Positions 46,590-58,665 are shown, numbered from the stretch's first letter. The stretch is 64,000 nt of DNA from Fragum whitleyi (GCA_948146395.1 OX411546.1:21988449-22052448), one strand, 5' to 3'. Program-made: numbers and translations. The notes: generated by a model from the letters alone, not told the origin.

Positions 46590-46925
46590 GCCGGGATAAT
46601 TTCATCTGGTAAATTGTTCGGAGTGCGAACGAGTTTAAGCACAATCACTTCTTGGCACAAGATTTATTGAATTTTAGGCAATGCCCTCGGAGGTGGTCTG
46701 ACTCAGCAACAGTGAAAAGGGTAGAGACTAGAGAGGTCAATATCATGAATAAGGTGAATGATCTTGAAGACTTGGGAGTCAAACCTTTGTCGAAGGTACT
46801 CGAGTGATTGAAGATTTAGCTCTCTAAGTCGATCAGAATAATATAAATCTCTCAGTCTAGGAATTAATCGAGTAGTCCTGCGCTGTACATGTTCAATTAT
46901 CTGATAATTTGTTTGCAGAGGAGAA
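46590..46925 (-). mobile_element. LINE reverse transcriptase C-terminal fragment, second family
   Basis: On the minus strand from about 46915 the frame reads NYQIIEHVQRRTTRLIPRLR, DLYYSDRLRELNLQSLEYLR and so on, the typical C-terminal end of a non-LTR retrotransposon RT (VQRRATKLIP..LR.L.Y..RL). A stop follows near 46705; recognisable pieces continue in other frames (RGHCLKFNKSC; NLPDEIIPAHL). Frameshifted and 5'-truncated, so dead. Confidence 0.75.
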
Positions 46926-46984
46926 GATATTTCATTCTGAACAATAGTTTCAAACTTTCAGAAGATGTTTAAAGGAAAAAGTTT

Positions 46985-48283
46985 TACATCTACATCTACA
47001 TCTACTTGGTACTCCCAGGCAATCAATACTGATTATTAATGGGAGGGATCACCTACCACCAGGTCATTGTCAGTAAAGAATTTGCGCTAAAAAGATAAAA
47101 GATTAGTGGAAAAGTATAAAATGATAAAAGGATAAAAACAGGACTGAAGATACTACATATAGGATGCCGAGTCCAACCTTGAGGAGAATATGTCAAGGTT
47201 TGGACTAGACTTAACTTCAAATGGTAGGGAGTTCCACAGGCGGATTGTTCTGGGAAAAAAAGAGTTACAATGATATTGGGTACGGGACTGTGGAATAAGG
47301 TAATTAAGGTTACGGGTGGGTGTTAGGTGGCTGTGGTCGACGTATACTAGGCTATTTTTTATCTTGTAAAAGTATATGAGTGAGGAATGTATACGCCGTT
47401 AGTGGAGGGTCCTCCAATTTAGGGATTGTAGCATACTGGAAACACTGCTTGTAAAGTCGTAGTTGTTATAGACATACCGTGCAGCGGCTCTTTGGATTTT
47501 TTCTATTTTGAAGGAATGGGTTTTTTGCCAGGGGTGCCAAATAGAAGAGCAGTATTCAAGTTGGGGTCGGACATAAGTTGTATAGGCTTTGGTCTTGACT
47601 TGCCGGTTTGATGTGCGGATGTTTCTTCTAATGAACCTAAGGGAGTTATTGGCCTTGACCGTGATGTTGTTTATGTGATTTGACCAGTTTAGATCTCTAG
47701 TGATCGTCACCCCTGGGTATTTGGCAGCCTCAGTGGATTTAAGTTGGACGTTATGGAGCATATAGGGGAATATTAAAGGTTTTCTCTTGCGAGTTATTCT
47801 CAAGACCTCACACTTATCTGGGTTGAACTCCATTGCCCAGTCTCGTTCCCATTTTTCCAGTGCTCTAAGATCATTTTGGAGGATATTTGCATCTGAGATA
47901 GATTTCACAGTTAGATAGACAATTGTGTCGTCAGCGAAGAGCCTTGCTTTGCTTTTGATACAGGTTGGGAGATCATTTATGTAGGCTAAGAAGAGACAAG
48001 GACGGAGCACTAAACCTTAAGGGACACCCGAGAGAACAGGGAGGGTAGTTGATGATTGGCCATCAACAACTACTCTCTGAGATCGATCTTTTAGGAAAGA
48101 TTTTATCCATCTTGATATCAGTGGATGGATTCCCAGCTTGTTTAGTTTAAAGATGAGTTTGCTGTGATCGACTTTATCAAAGGCTTTACTAAAATCCATG
48201 ACGATTATATCTGTTTGTTGACCATTTTCGAGATTGTCATAGGCTTCTTGGGTGAAACTGATCAATTGTGATTCACGGGTGGA
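46985..48283 (-). mobile_element. 5'-truncated non-LTR retrotransposon (LINE) with RT domain
   Basis: One frame runs from about 48280 to the stop at about 47156, broken by two nonsense codons. It has the RT motifs MDFSKAFDKVDH, SGVP-stop-G (the SGVPQG motif with Q changed to stop, about 48016), LFADDTIVYL (catalytic FADD), and the C-terminal YVRPQLEYCSSIWHPW and IQRAAARYVYN. A second Q-to-stop follows WRTLH (about 47398); then RRIHSSLIYFYKI and FFPRTIRLWNSLP continue in the same frame. The 3' end carries a short TAGATG tandem repeat (46987-47006), as in CR1/L2/Jockey-like LINEs. The endonuclease and 5' half are missing; the 5' edge abuts the satellite. Confidence 0.9.
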
Positions 48284-51200
48284 TGGAAATACCGAAAAGG
48301 ACAGAAAAGGACCGTAAAGGACCGAAAAGGACCGAAAAGGACATTGGAAATACCGAAAAGGACCGGAAAGGACATTGAAAACGACCGTAAAGGACCGGAA
48401 AGGACCTTGGAAATACCGGAAATGACTTTTTAAACACTGTAAACAGCTCTAGTCCTACCATACAGGACCGAAAAGGACCGAAAAGGACATTGGAAATACC
48501 GAAAAGGACCGGAAAGGACATTGAAAACGACCGTAAAGGACCGGAAAGGACCTTGGAAATACCGGAAAGGACTTTTTAAACACTGTAAACAGCTCTAGTC
48601 CTACCATACAGGACCGAAAAGGACCGGAAAGGACCGAAAAGGACATTGGAAATACCGAAAAGGACCGGAAAGGACATTGAAAACGACTGTAAAGGACCGG
48701 AAAGGACCTTGGAAATACCGGAAAGGACTTTTTAAACACTGTAAACAGCTCTAGTCCTACCGTACAGGACCGAAAAGGACCGGAAAGGACCGACAAGGAC
48801 CGAAAAGGACATTGGAAATACCGAAAAGGACCGGAAAGGACATTGAAAACGACTGTAAAGGACCGGAAAGGACCTTGGAAATACCGGAAAGGACTTTTTA
48901 AACACTGTAAACAGCTCTAGTCCTACCATACAGGACCGAAAAGGACCGGAAAGGACCGAAAAGGACCGAAAAGGACATTGGAAATACCGAAAAGGACCGG
49001 AAAGGACATTGAAAACGACCGTAAAGGACCGGAAAGGACCTTGGAAATACCGGAAAGGACTTTTTAAACACTGTAAACAGCTCTAGTCCTACCATACAGG
49101 ACCGAAAAGGACCGAAAAGGACATTGGAAATACCGAAAAGGACCGGAAAGGACATTGAAAACGACTGTAAAGGACCGGAAAGGACCTTGGAAATACCGGA
49201 AAGGACTTTTTAAACACTGTAAACAGCTCTAGTCCTACCGTACAGGACCGAAAAGGACCGGAAAGGACCGATAAGGACCGAAAAGGACATTGGAAATACC
49301 GAAAAGGACCGGAAAGGACATTGAAAACGACAGGAAAGGACCGGAAAGGACCTTGGAAATACCGGAAAGGACTTTTTAAACACTGTAAACAGCTCTAGTC
49401 CTACCATACAGGACCGAAAAGGACCGGAAAGGACCGAAAAGGACATTGGAAATACCGAAAAGGACCGGAAAGGACATTGAAAACGACTGTAAAGGACCGG
49501 AAAGGACCTTGGAAATACCGGAAAGGACTTTTTAAACACTGTAAACAGCTCTAGTCCTACCGTACAGGACCGAAAAGGACCGGAAAGGACCGACAAGGAC
49601 CGAAAAGGACATTGGAAATACCGAAAAGGACCGGAAAGGACATTGAAAACGACTGTAAAGGACCGGAAAGGACCTTGGAAATACCGGAAAGGACTTTTTA
49701 AACACTGTAAACAGCTCTAGTCCTACCATACAGGACCGAAAAGGACCGGAAAGGACCGAAAAGGACCGAAAAGGACATTGGAAATACCGAAAAGGACCGG
49801 AAAGGACATTGAAAACGACCGTAAAGGACCGGAAAGGACCTTGGAAATACCGGAAAGGACTTTTTAAACACTGTAAACAGCTCTAGTCCTACCATACAGG
49901 ACCGAAAAGGACCGAAAAGGACATTGGAAATACCGAAAAGGACCGGAAAGGACATTGAAAACGACTGTAAAGGACCGGAAAGGACCTTGGAAATACCGGA
50001 AAGGACTTTTTAAACACTGTAAACAGCTCTAGTCCTACCGTACAGGACCGAAAAGGACCGGAAAGGACCGATAAGGACCGAAAAGGACATTGGAAATACC
50101 GAAAAGGACCGGAAAGGACATTGAAAACGACAGGAAAGGACCGGAAAGGACCTTGGAAATACCGGAAAGGACTTTGAAACACTATAAACAGCTCTAGTCT
50201 TACCGTACAGGACCGAAAAGGACCGGAAGGGACATTGGAAATACCCGAAAAGGACGGGAAAGGACATTGGAATACCGAAAAGGACCGTAAAGGGCCGAAA
50301 AGGACCGAAAAGGACATTGGAAATACCGGAAAGGACATTGAAAACGACCGTAAAGGACCGGAAAGGACCTTCTAAATACCGGAAAGGACTTTTTAAACAC
50401 TGTAAACAGCTCAAGTCTTACCGTACAGGACCGAAAAGGACCGGAAAGGACATTGGAAATACCCGAAAAGGACCGGAAAGGACATTGGAAATACCGAAAA
50501 GGACCGGAAAGGACCGTAAAGGGCCGAAAAGGACCGAAAAGGACATTGGAAATACCGAAAAGGACCGGAAAGGACATTGAAAACGACCGTAAAGGACCGG
50601 AAAGGACCTTGGAAATACCGGAAAGGACTTTTTAAACACTGTTAACAGCTCTAGTCCTACCGTACAGGACCGAAAAGGACCGGAAAGGACATTGGAAATA
50701 CCCGAAAAGGACTTTTTAAACACTGTAAACAGCTCTAGTCCTACCGTACAGGACAGAAAAGGACCGGAAAGGACATTGGAAATACCCGAAAAGGACCGGA
50801 AAGGACATTGGAAATACCGGAAAGGACTGGAAAGGTCATTGAAAACTACCAGAAAGGACCTTGGAAATACCGGAAAGGACTTTTTAAACACTGTAAACAG
50901 CTCTAGTCTTTACGTAAAGGACCGAAAAGGACCGGAAAGGACATTGGAAATACCGGAAAGGACCGGAAAGGACATTGAAAACGACCGTAAAGGACCGGAA
51001 AGGACCTTGGAAATACTGGAAAGGACTTTTTAAACACTGTTAACAGCTCTAGTCTTACCGTAAAGGACCGGAAAGGACCGGAAAGGACATTGAAAAGGAC
51101 CGTAAAGGACCGGAAAGGACCTTGGGGAAACCGGAATGTCTTTTTAAACACTGTAAACAGCTCTAGTCTTACCGTAAAGGACCGAAAAGGACATTGGAAA

Positions 51201-51800
51201 TACCGGAAAGGACCGGAAAGGACATTGAAAACGACAGGAAAGGACCGGAAAGGACCTTGGAAATACCGGAAAGGACTTTGAAACACTGTAAACAGCTCTA
51301 GTCTTACCGTACAGGACCGAAAAGGACCGGAAAGGACATTGGAAATACCCGAAAAGGACCAGAAAGGACATTGGAAATACCGGAAAGGACCGGAAAGGTC
51401 ATTGAAAACGACCGGAAAGGACCTTGGAAATACCGGAAAGGACTTTTTAAACACTGTAAACAGCTCTAGTCTTTACGTAAAGGACCGAAAAGGACCGGAA
51501 AGGACATTGGAAATACCGGAAAGGACCGGAAAGGACATTGAAAACGACCGTAAAGGACCGGAAAGGACCTTGGAAATACTGGAAAGGACTCTTTAAACAC
51601 TGTAAACAGCTCTAGTCTTACCGTAAAGGACCGAAAAGGACCGGAAAGGACATTGGAAATACCGGAAAGGACCGGAAAGGACATTGAAAACGACCGTAAA
51701 GGACCAAAAAGGACCGGAAAGGACCTTGGAAATACCAGAAAGGATCGAAAGGAACGATGGAAATACCGTAAAGGACTTTTAAAACACTGTAAGCAGCTCT
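48284..51800. repeat. GGACC decamer satellite, part A (units of 146-166 bp)
   Basis: Tandem array built from GGACCGAAAA / GGACCGGAAA decamers. Larger units each end with GACTTTTTAAACACTGTAAA and CAGCTCTAGTC. CAGCTCT landmarks lie at 48444, 48590, 48746, 48912, 49078, 49224, 49390, 49546, 49712, 49878, 50024 and 50189, giving spacings of 146, 156 and 166 bp (one of 165). Five units make an 800-bp higher-order repeat (48732-49531 repeated at 49532-50331). Beyond 50.2 kb the units are less regular. The decamer has no stop codon in any frame, so the many ORFs on both strands are artefacts. Confidence 0.95.
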
Positions 51801-53560
51801 AGTCTTGCCCCTTGACCATAAAACATCGCCTTCCCTACCTTAATATTTAAGGACCTGAGATGCATTGCAAAGCACTCAATATTACCCCATTGTTGTCTTT
51901 TTATTGTAAAGCACCATCATTTTCTCCTTTATTGGTACCGGAAAGGACCTAAATCCAATTAAAGGCTGACGGAAATACCGGAAATGACTTTTGAAATGAC
52001 CGTAAATGATCGGAAAGGACTTTGAAAAGGACTACAAAGGACCGGAAAGGACATTGGAAATACCGGAAAGGACTTTTAAAACACTTTAAGCAGCTCTAGT
52101 CTTGCCACTTGACCATAAAACATCGCCTTTCCTACCTTAATACTTGAGGACCTGAGATGCATTTCAAAGCACTCAAAATTACTCCATCGTTGTCTTTTCA
52201 TTGTAAAATAGTATTATTTTCATCTTTTTTGGTACCGTAAAGGACCTTAATCCGATTGAAAAAACTGACGTAAAGACCGGGAAGGACTTTTTGAAATACC
52301 GGGAAGGACATTGGAAAGGACATTAGAAAAGGACAGGAAAGGGCATTGGAAATACCGGAAGGGACCGAAAGGGACAATTGAAATACCGGAAAGGACTTTT
52401 AAAACACTGTTAACAAGTCTAGTCTTGCACCTTGACCATAAAACAGCGCTTTTCCCTACCTTTATACTCAAGGACCTGAGATCCATTTCAAAGCACTCAA
52501 AATTACTCCATCGTTGTCTTTTCATTGTAAAACAATATTATTTTCATTTTATTAGTACCAGAAAGGACCTTAATCCAATTGAAAAAACTGACGTAAATAC
52601 CGGGAGAGGACTTTTAAAACACTGTTAGCAGCTCTAGTCTTGCACCTTTACCATAAAACAGCGCTTTTCCTACCAAAATAATTGAGGACCTGAGATGCAT
52701 TTCAAAGCACTCAAAATTACACAAACGTTGTTTTTTCATTGTAAAACATTAATTTTTCATTTTATTAGTACTGGAAAGGACCTTAATCCTTTTAAAAAAA
52801 AAGGATGATGGAAATACCGGAAAGGACATCGGAAATACCGCAAAGGACATTGAAGATACGGTAAAGGACTGGAAACGACATTGGAAAGGACCGGAAAGGA
52901 CCGGAAAGAACTTTGAAAATACCGTAAAGGACCAAAGGGACAATGAAAATACCGGAAAGGACTTGTATAACACTGTGAACAGCTCTTGTCTTGCCCCTTG
53001 ACCATAAAATATCGCTTTTCCTACCTAAATACTCGAGGACCCGAGATGCATTTCAAAGCACTCAAAATTACTCCATTGTTGTCTTTTCATTGTAAAACAG
53101 TATTATTTTTTATATTTTTTGGTACCGGAAAGGACCTTAATCCAATTGATAAGACTGATGGAAATACCGGAAAGAACATTGGAAATACAGGAAAGGGCCG
53201 GAAAGGACATTGGAAAGGACCGGAAAGGACATTGGAAATACCGGAAAAACATTTTAAACACTGTGAACAGCTCTCGTCTTGCCTCTTGACCATAAAACAT
53301 CGCTTCTTATAACCTAAATACTTGAGGACCTTACAGGCATTTCAAAGCACTCAAAATGACTCCATTGTTGTCTTTTTATTGTAAAACAATATTGTTTTCA
53401 TCTTTATTTGTACCGGAAAGAACCTTAATCCTTTTAAAAAAGAATGATGGAAATACAGAAAAGGACTGGAAAGAACATTGGAAATATCGGAAGGGACATT
53501 GGAAATACCGAAAAGGACTTTCTAAGCACTGCAAATAGCTATATTTTTGGCCGTTTTTCT
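51801..53560. repeat. GGACC satellite, part B (215-351 bp units with conserved spacer)
   Basis: Decamer clusters alternate with a conserved spacer of about 150 bp. The spacer starts AGTCTTGCCCCTTGACCATA and contains CCTGAGATGCATTTCAAAGC, ACTCAAAATTACTCCAT and TTGTCTTTTCATTGTAAAAC. Spacer starts are at 51801, 52098, 52421, 52636, 52987 and 53275. The array fades after about 53560. Non-coding. Confidence 0.9.
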
Positions 53561-55295
53561 TACCTTCATACTGGAAAAGCCTGAAAGGCATTTCAAATTA
53601 TTCGAAAAACCCCAAGGCTAAAAATGGACAGAAAACAATTTTTTTTACTGTAGGCTAAACCTTAAGTGGATAAAAAGAATCTAAATAGGAAATTTTCATT
53701 ATTTATGATATAGATAATCTTGATGGACATATAACTGTGAATTAACTCTATATATAGCATATTTTGTGAAAATTGGCCTATAAATCTTGGTCAGTAAAAA
53801 ATCTGTGGTCAACTTTAGAAGATATTTATCCAAGTAAGAATCCTGCCAACTTTGGTTGAAACTGGTTGAAACTAACCGGGTGTCTCTGGAGGAGAAGATT
53901 GTTTAAGTGAATATAAAGCCCATCCTATCACTCCCATTTTGGGGGCCAATCAAGAATTATTTGACGGGACACCCAACAGACAAGTTTCCTTTTAATCAGC
54001 CAAATAGTTTGAGAAGATATTTTTGTTATGATCTTAAAGTGAAAATAAGCATATCCCTTCCGTGTCCATGTCCGGGGATCATTCAAAATTCCTGATTATT
54101 GTTAACAAGTACTCTATCACATTATAATTTTTTTCTCAAAATTTTGGCAAGTGCCTTATTCAAGAAATAGTACACAGAAATTGTCTGATTTCAAGTTACA
54201 TTCTAAATGTATAGCCATATTGATAGATACTTTATACTGTTTCGCAACTGTATAAATACAAACATTTGTCAAATGATCATAGGAAAATAGCTATTACAGC
54301 TCCTTTTCCATAGATATCTTGCTTTTTGCCAAATTAACCCTAGGGTCAAAATCTAGGTTTACAGATGCATTAAAAGGAAATCCTTAAAATTGGGCTATAT
54401 CGTCTTTAAAGCTCCATTACCCTTGACATACTTTGGAATGTAACCGAAATCAGACCCTTTCTTGTGACCAGATAAACATCCTAAACAGGTTTGAGCGAAA
54501 AATTGTGACGTCTACTACGGTAACAAGGGCATTGTTTTAAGGATCCTTTTCCCATTACATAACCCAGACTGATTAAAAAAAATAAAAAAAAGGGGGTTAG
54601 TCCTAAGGACCAGGCAAACACCCTGATATGAATTTTAAAAATGAGTAAGCCAAAATTGAGACCTCTAGTAATAATGACCTTGTCAATAAGGCTCCTTTTC
54701 CCTTGACACATCGGAATGCATTCAAAACAGATAAGGTCCTTTCTTAAGACAAGACAAATATCCTGGGCAAGTTTGAATGAGATTGGGGTAGACTTTTGAT
54801 GTGTAGATTGTTTTGCAACACAATTGCCAATAAGATACCTCTTCCCATGGCAAAGGTGGGAATGCAACCGAAATGTATCGGGATTTTCTTTTAGCCTAGA
54901 CAAACGTTCGGAGCAAGTTTGAGAAAGATTTAGCTAAAACTGTGACATCTAGTGCAATTAAATAGATTTGATTTTGACCCCGTAAATCTTTTATGTAGTT
55001 TGATACAGTATGATCTAAGGGTCTCATTTGTGTTTGTCAGTTGAAGTGAAGAAGATTATCTTAAAATTTGACTTTCTGACCCTATTTCGGACCCTAATTT
55101 TGACCCGATTCAAATTCTATGAAAATTACTCAAGGGTCACATCTTTAATGTTTTTTTTTCAAATTTTTATCAGTAGTTTCAGAAGGGTTTTAATTTTATT
55201 TTAATTTTTTAGAAACAAACAGACGGCCAAACGGACAACGGGCGGATCCCTATAGCTCACCTCGAGCACCCCATGCTCAGGTAGGCTAAAGATTT
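53561..55295. repeat. HLE-C-like repeat with about 190-bp diverged units
   Basis: Units marked by CCTTGACA.A..GGAATG and AAGTTTGA..GAGATT near 54420-54940. The end at 55245-55295 is GCTCACCTCGAGCACC..ATGCTCAGGTAGGCTAAA, the HLE-C hairpin end. The 140-codon minus ORF at 54481-54903 lies across these units and shows no domain. Confidence 0.6.
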
Positions 55296-55319
55296 GTGTA
55301 ACGGTCACCCAAGTGTTTT

Positions 55320-55560
55320 TTGTTTGATTAGGGTTTTACTCCGCTTTCAACAAATTTATATGTATGTCGCGTCGGCTGGAATACCTGACAATCGATTCAT
55401 TTTATTTCTCTAACTAGTACCACAATAACATCATTTTCTAGCCTCAAAGTGCTATTCCATATCGATCTACGATTATCAAACCAAAGGTTGAAGACCGATA
55501 GTCTGAAAGAATGGACTCTATCGTCGGGCATTGAACACGAACAGACATACGCACGCACGA
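55320..55560 (-). mobile_element. SINE copy, minus strand, diverged
   Basis: GGGTTTTACTCCGCTTTCAA, CCTGACAATCGATTCATTTT, TTCTAGCCTCAAAGTGC, GATCTACGATTATCAAACC and a degenerate B-box region (CGTCGGGCATTGAAC). Confidence 0.75.
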
Positions 55561-55839
55561 TTGACACAACACCATAACAAAAACTCGTTTAACATCTAGA
55601 GCTAAAAGGAATGCCGAAGATTGATAACGTTAAGCGTCTGTGCCAAATGTTAAGCGGCCTTTACTAATCGAGCTATGTTGGTTATGACTTTTCGGAACGG
55701 TTGCCTTAGTCATCCAACAAGGGAATTCTGCAACTTGCATGCACAATATTTCAGCGTTAGTTGAAATCTGCCCTCAGGTCTTAAACGAAAAAAAAAAGAT
55801 GAAAATAGACAATGATACAGTCTGGACCACGATGATTTT

Positions 55840-56545
55840 TTTCACTATATTCTCATTATATGGAAAGTGTTTATAAGGCATAATTCCGTGAATTCAAAAT
55901 TCTGTGTTTTTTTTGTAGTATGATACAAGACCAACCAATAATGATTATTAATCAAAAGGGCTTTAATCCACTGTTTACCTTAGAAGAAAATAATCTGCAA
56001 AGTTATATATGATGAATGAAAACGACCTTTTTCCCATCTGATCATTCATAAATATTGATAGGTGAATAAAATGTCTGCGTAGAAACACTCAAATGAAATG
56101 TTGTTGATATCCATCATTTAGCTTCTGAGATATGATTGTCCAAGTTCCCGATTCATAACATATAAAGAGAAATGACCATTGTCCATAAAATACACATTTT
56201 TCATTCAATTAAATAACTCATTGAGATCTGATACTGGCTCACCAAAGGATCAGCAGGTGAAATTCGGTTAATATACATCTTTTTGGTTTTGAAAAAAGTT
56301 CCTTTTTGCCATGCACATGGAAATATCCACGTCAGTGAACTGCTTGATTCATTTGATTAAAAATTATCGTACTGAGTCAGTTTCCCAAGGATCATTCCTG
56401 TGAAGTTTGGTTGAAACACTTCCATTAGTTCCTGAGAAAATGTTGAAAGAAAAGGTTTAAGACAGGACGCACGGATAGACGGAGGGCGCACCTCGCCATG
56501 AAGATAGTCTGTGTGGCCTTCAGTACGACATTAAAAGATAAAAAT
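55840..56545 (-). mobile_element. HLE-B-type element, diverged
   Basis: Units with GAGAAATGACCATTGTCCAT and ATTCAATT.AA.A near 56165, then AAGGATCATTCCTGTGAAGT and the GGACGCACGGATAGACGGAG segment. The end TGGCCTTCAG.. is decayed. Confidence 0.6.
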
Positions 56546-57654
56546 GCCGCGTTTTCGGTGGTGCTTTTTCACAGAGTTTGATAAACAATGCAAATGCTTC
56601 GGGTGTTTTGTACAACTAAGGGTAAATAGAACAAACAACCTTCATAATTACTAAGATAAGACGAACAAGATGTGCTCCAGACGAAAATTTTCACTAGAGC
56701 AAAGCAGTGACCTTAACCTCCGGAATATCTGAACATACTATTCACATGGCACAAGTTCTCAGCTTAGGGAAATGCTGTGCCAAGTTATTTGAAATTCATC
56801 CACAACTCTTGAATCTATTTCGTGGAAAAATGGTAGAAACAGAATTGCAGACACATTTTCCACACTCACGCCCGCACTCAGACACGAACAGATGTAACAC
56901 TATTTCTATCATCGCCATTTAATGGCGGCGCATAAAATGGATAGGGTGGCCGAAGTGACAAGCCGAAAGTTCCGATACATACATGTACATATACAGATTA
57001 AACGCATATGCTTAAAATACTTCCACTGTAGAAAAGTATTCAATGATGGGTGAAGGGAGTTAATAAGAATGAGAAAAAAACAAAATATATTTTCGTGTAT
57101 ATACACTACATGCCTTTATTTATTTGATTTATCACGACAATGATATTAGACAATTTAAATGCTGAATTTATTTGCAATATTTAACATTTGACGCTTTTGC
57201 AATTTATAATTTGTATTTATATTCGTGACCCGTCACGCGAAAAGGGACCTTCTCGGAAGTGCGTAAACTGTCGACCTTTTCAGACCGTGCGATTTGAGAA
57301 GACCGACCAGGATTGAAGCTGTTCGTAAACGATTATTCTACCTCTAAATGAAATTATTTTCAAATTCCACGTTCTGGTTGACCTATGCTGGATTATCATT
57401 TTTCCAAATATACATGTACGGATTTCCAATATTGTCCCTTTTCACGTAAAGGTTGTCATGTTTAAATATTTTATACAAACATGATTGAGTGCCTTGCCAT
57501 GGAAGTAACACAATAATGTCATTACTACACGAAGAATGAGCCCTATACAATAGTTCTGTATGCACGCGCAAATTTTTGAAATTGCTATTACTGATGTAGT
57601 TTTTCATTGAAAAAAAAAACAGACAATCTTTGAAAATGAACACTTGGTTAATAT
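56546..57654. other. Intergenic with a partial MITE
   Basis: 57234-57330 carries one end of the GTGACCCGTCACGCGAAAA MITE family. A HLE-A-like GCGGCGCATAAAATGG end lies at about 56925. No gene recognised. Confidence 0.45.
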
Positions 57655-58665
57655 GAACAAGAGGCCGATTAAGGGCCTGCTACGCTCTACTCATTCACTG
57701 AAAACCATTTGGCAATCGACGGATCTGTATAAGATAAAATCGCATGATAATTAAAAGTAGATGTATTCTTGGAAAGGCAATAACTCTAGTGTTAGTAAAC
57801 GGTCATCGACAGGGAAGTTTTTAATAGAATTCAAACCAGGGCCCCTTTTCATGTGATCCAATATCATGAAATTATTATGTTGAAGATAATAGCAAATCGG
57901 ATGAAAAAAGGACTCTATTGCGACAACAAGAAAACTCCAACCCAAATTTAAAAGGGCTCACTTTTTCCTTTGATACTTGACTAACCTAACATTTTACAAA
58001 CAGAATAACTCTTTCATTGGTAAAGTCATTTTGTTAACGTCTGAAGCAAATCGGATGAAAATTAAGGATATTTTAACCGAATTTTCATCATTCCCGCTTT
58101 CCTATAATACTTGAGCCGGCTAACCTTTTTTTTCGAAAATAACATTCTTTTTATTAGTACAAGCATTATGTAAGAGGCAAATGGGATGAAATCCGATGTT
58201 TTTATCGCGAGGAAGATGACATTTCAATCGAATTTCCATTTAGCATCTTTTCTCGTAGAACTTGACAGACCTGACTAATTTTCTAAAAGAATGACCCTTA
58301 CTTTGGTATAACCAATCTATGAATTTGAAGCAAATCGGATGGAAACTATGGACTCTATCGTGATAATGAGGATATTTAACTAAAATTTCCATTAGGTCCC
58401 TTTTCCCGGGATACTTGCCTGTTCTGAGATATATTCGAAAGGAAGAATCCTTATATTTGGTGTAATCATTCTTATGTAGTTTGAAGATAATGGAATGAAA
58501 ACTTTGATATCTTGACATCACGGATATTTTAGTCAAATTTCCGTAGGAGTTCACTATCCCGTGATAGTTTACGAACTTGAATTATTTTTGAAAGGATCCG
58601 CCCTTAACCAATACACGGACGGACCCGAAATACGCCTTCAATACAGCGGTCTGTATGGCTTAACA
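57655..58665. repeat. Repeat with AACAAGAGGCC end and about 180-bp diverged units
   Basis: Starts GAACAAGAGGCCGATTAAGG. Units carry GAAGCAAATCGGATG.AAA, ..CTCTATCGTGA.. and CC.TTTTC.C..GA.ACTTG. It ends near GGACGGACCCGAAATACGCC and TACAGCGGTCTGTATGG. Same overall plan as HLE-A and HLE-C, but a different family. Confidence 0.6.

Noticed and set aside
48273..51684. Many overlapping ORFs on both strands of the satellite (for example repeated FPVLFGPFRSF-type proteins)
   Set aside because: The 10-bp decamer contains no stop codon in any frame, so long frames are expected by chance. There is no start context, domain or codon bias, and the reading shifts with each decamer.
54481..54903. 140-codon minus-strand ORF
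   Set aside because: It spans diverged tandem units of an HLE-C-like repeat, with the same phrases recurring in different frames and no domain.
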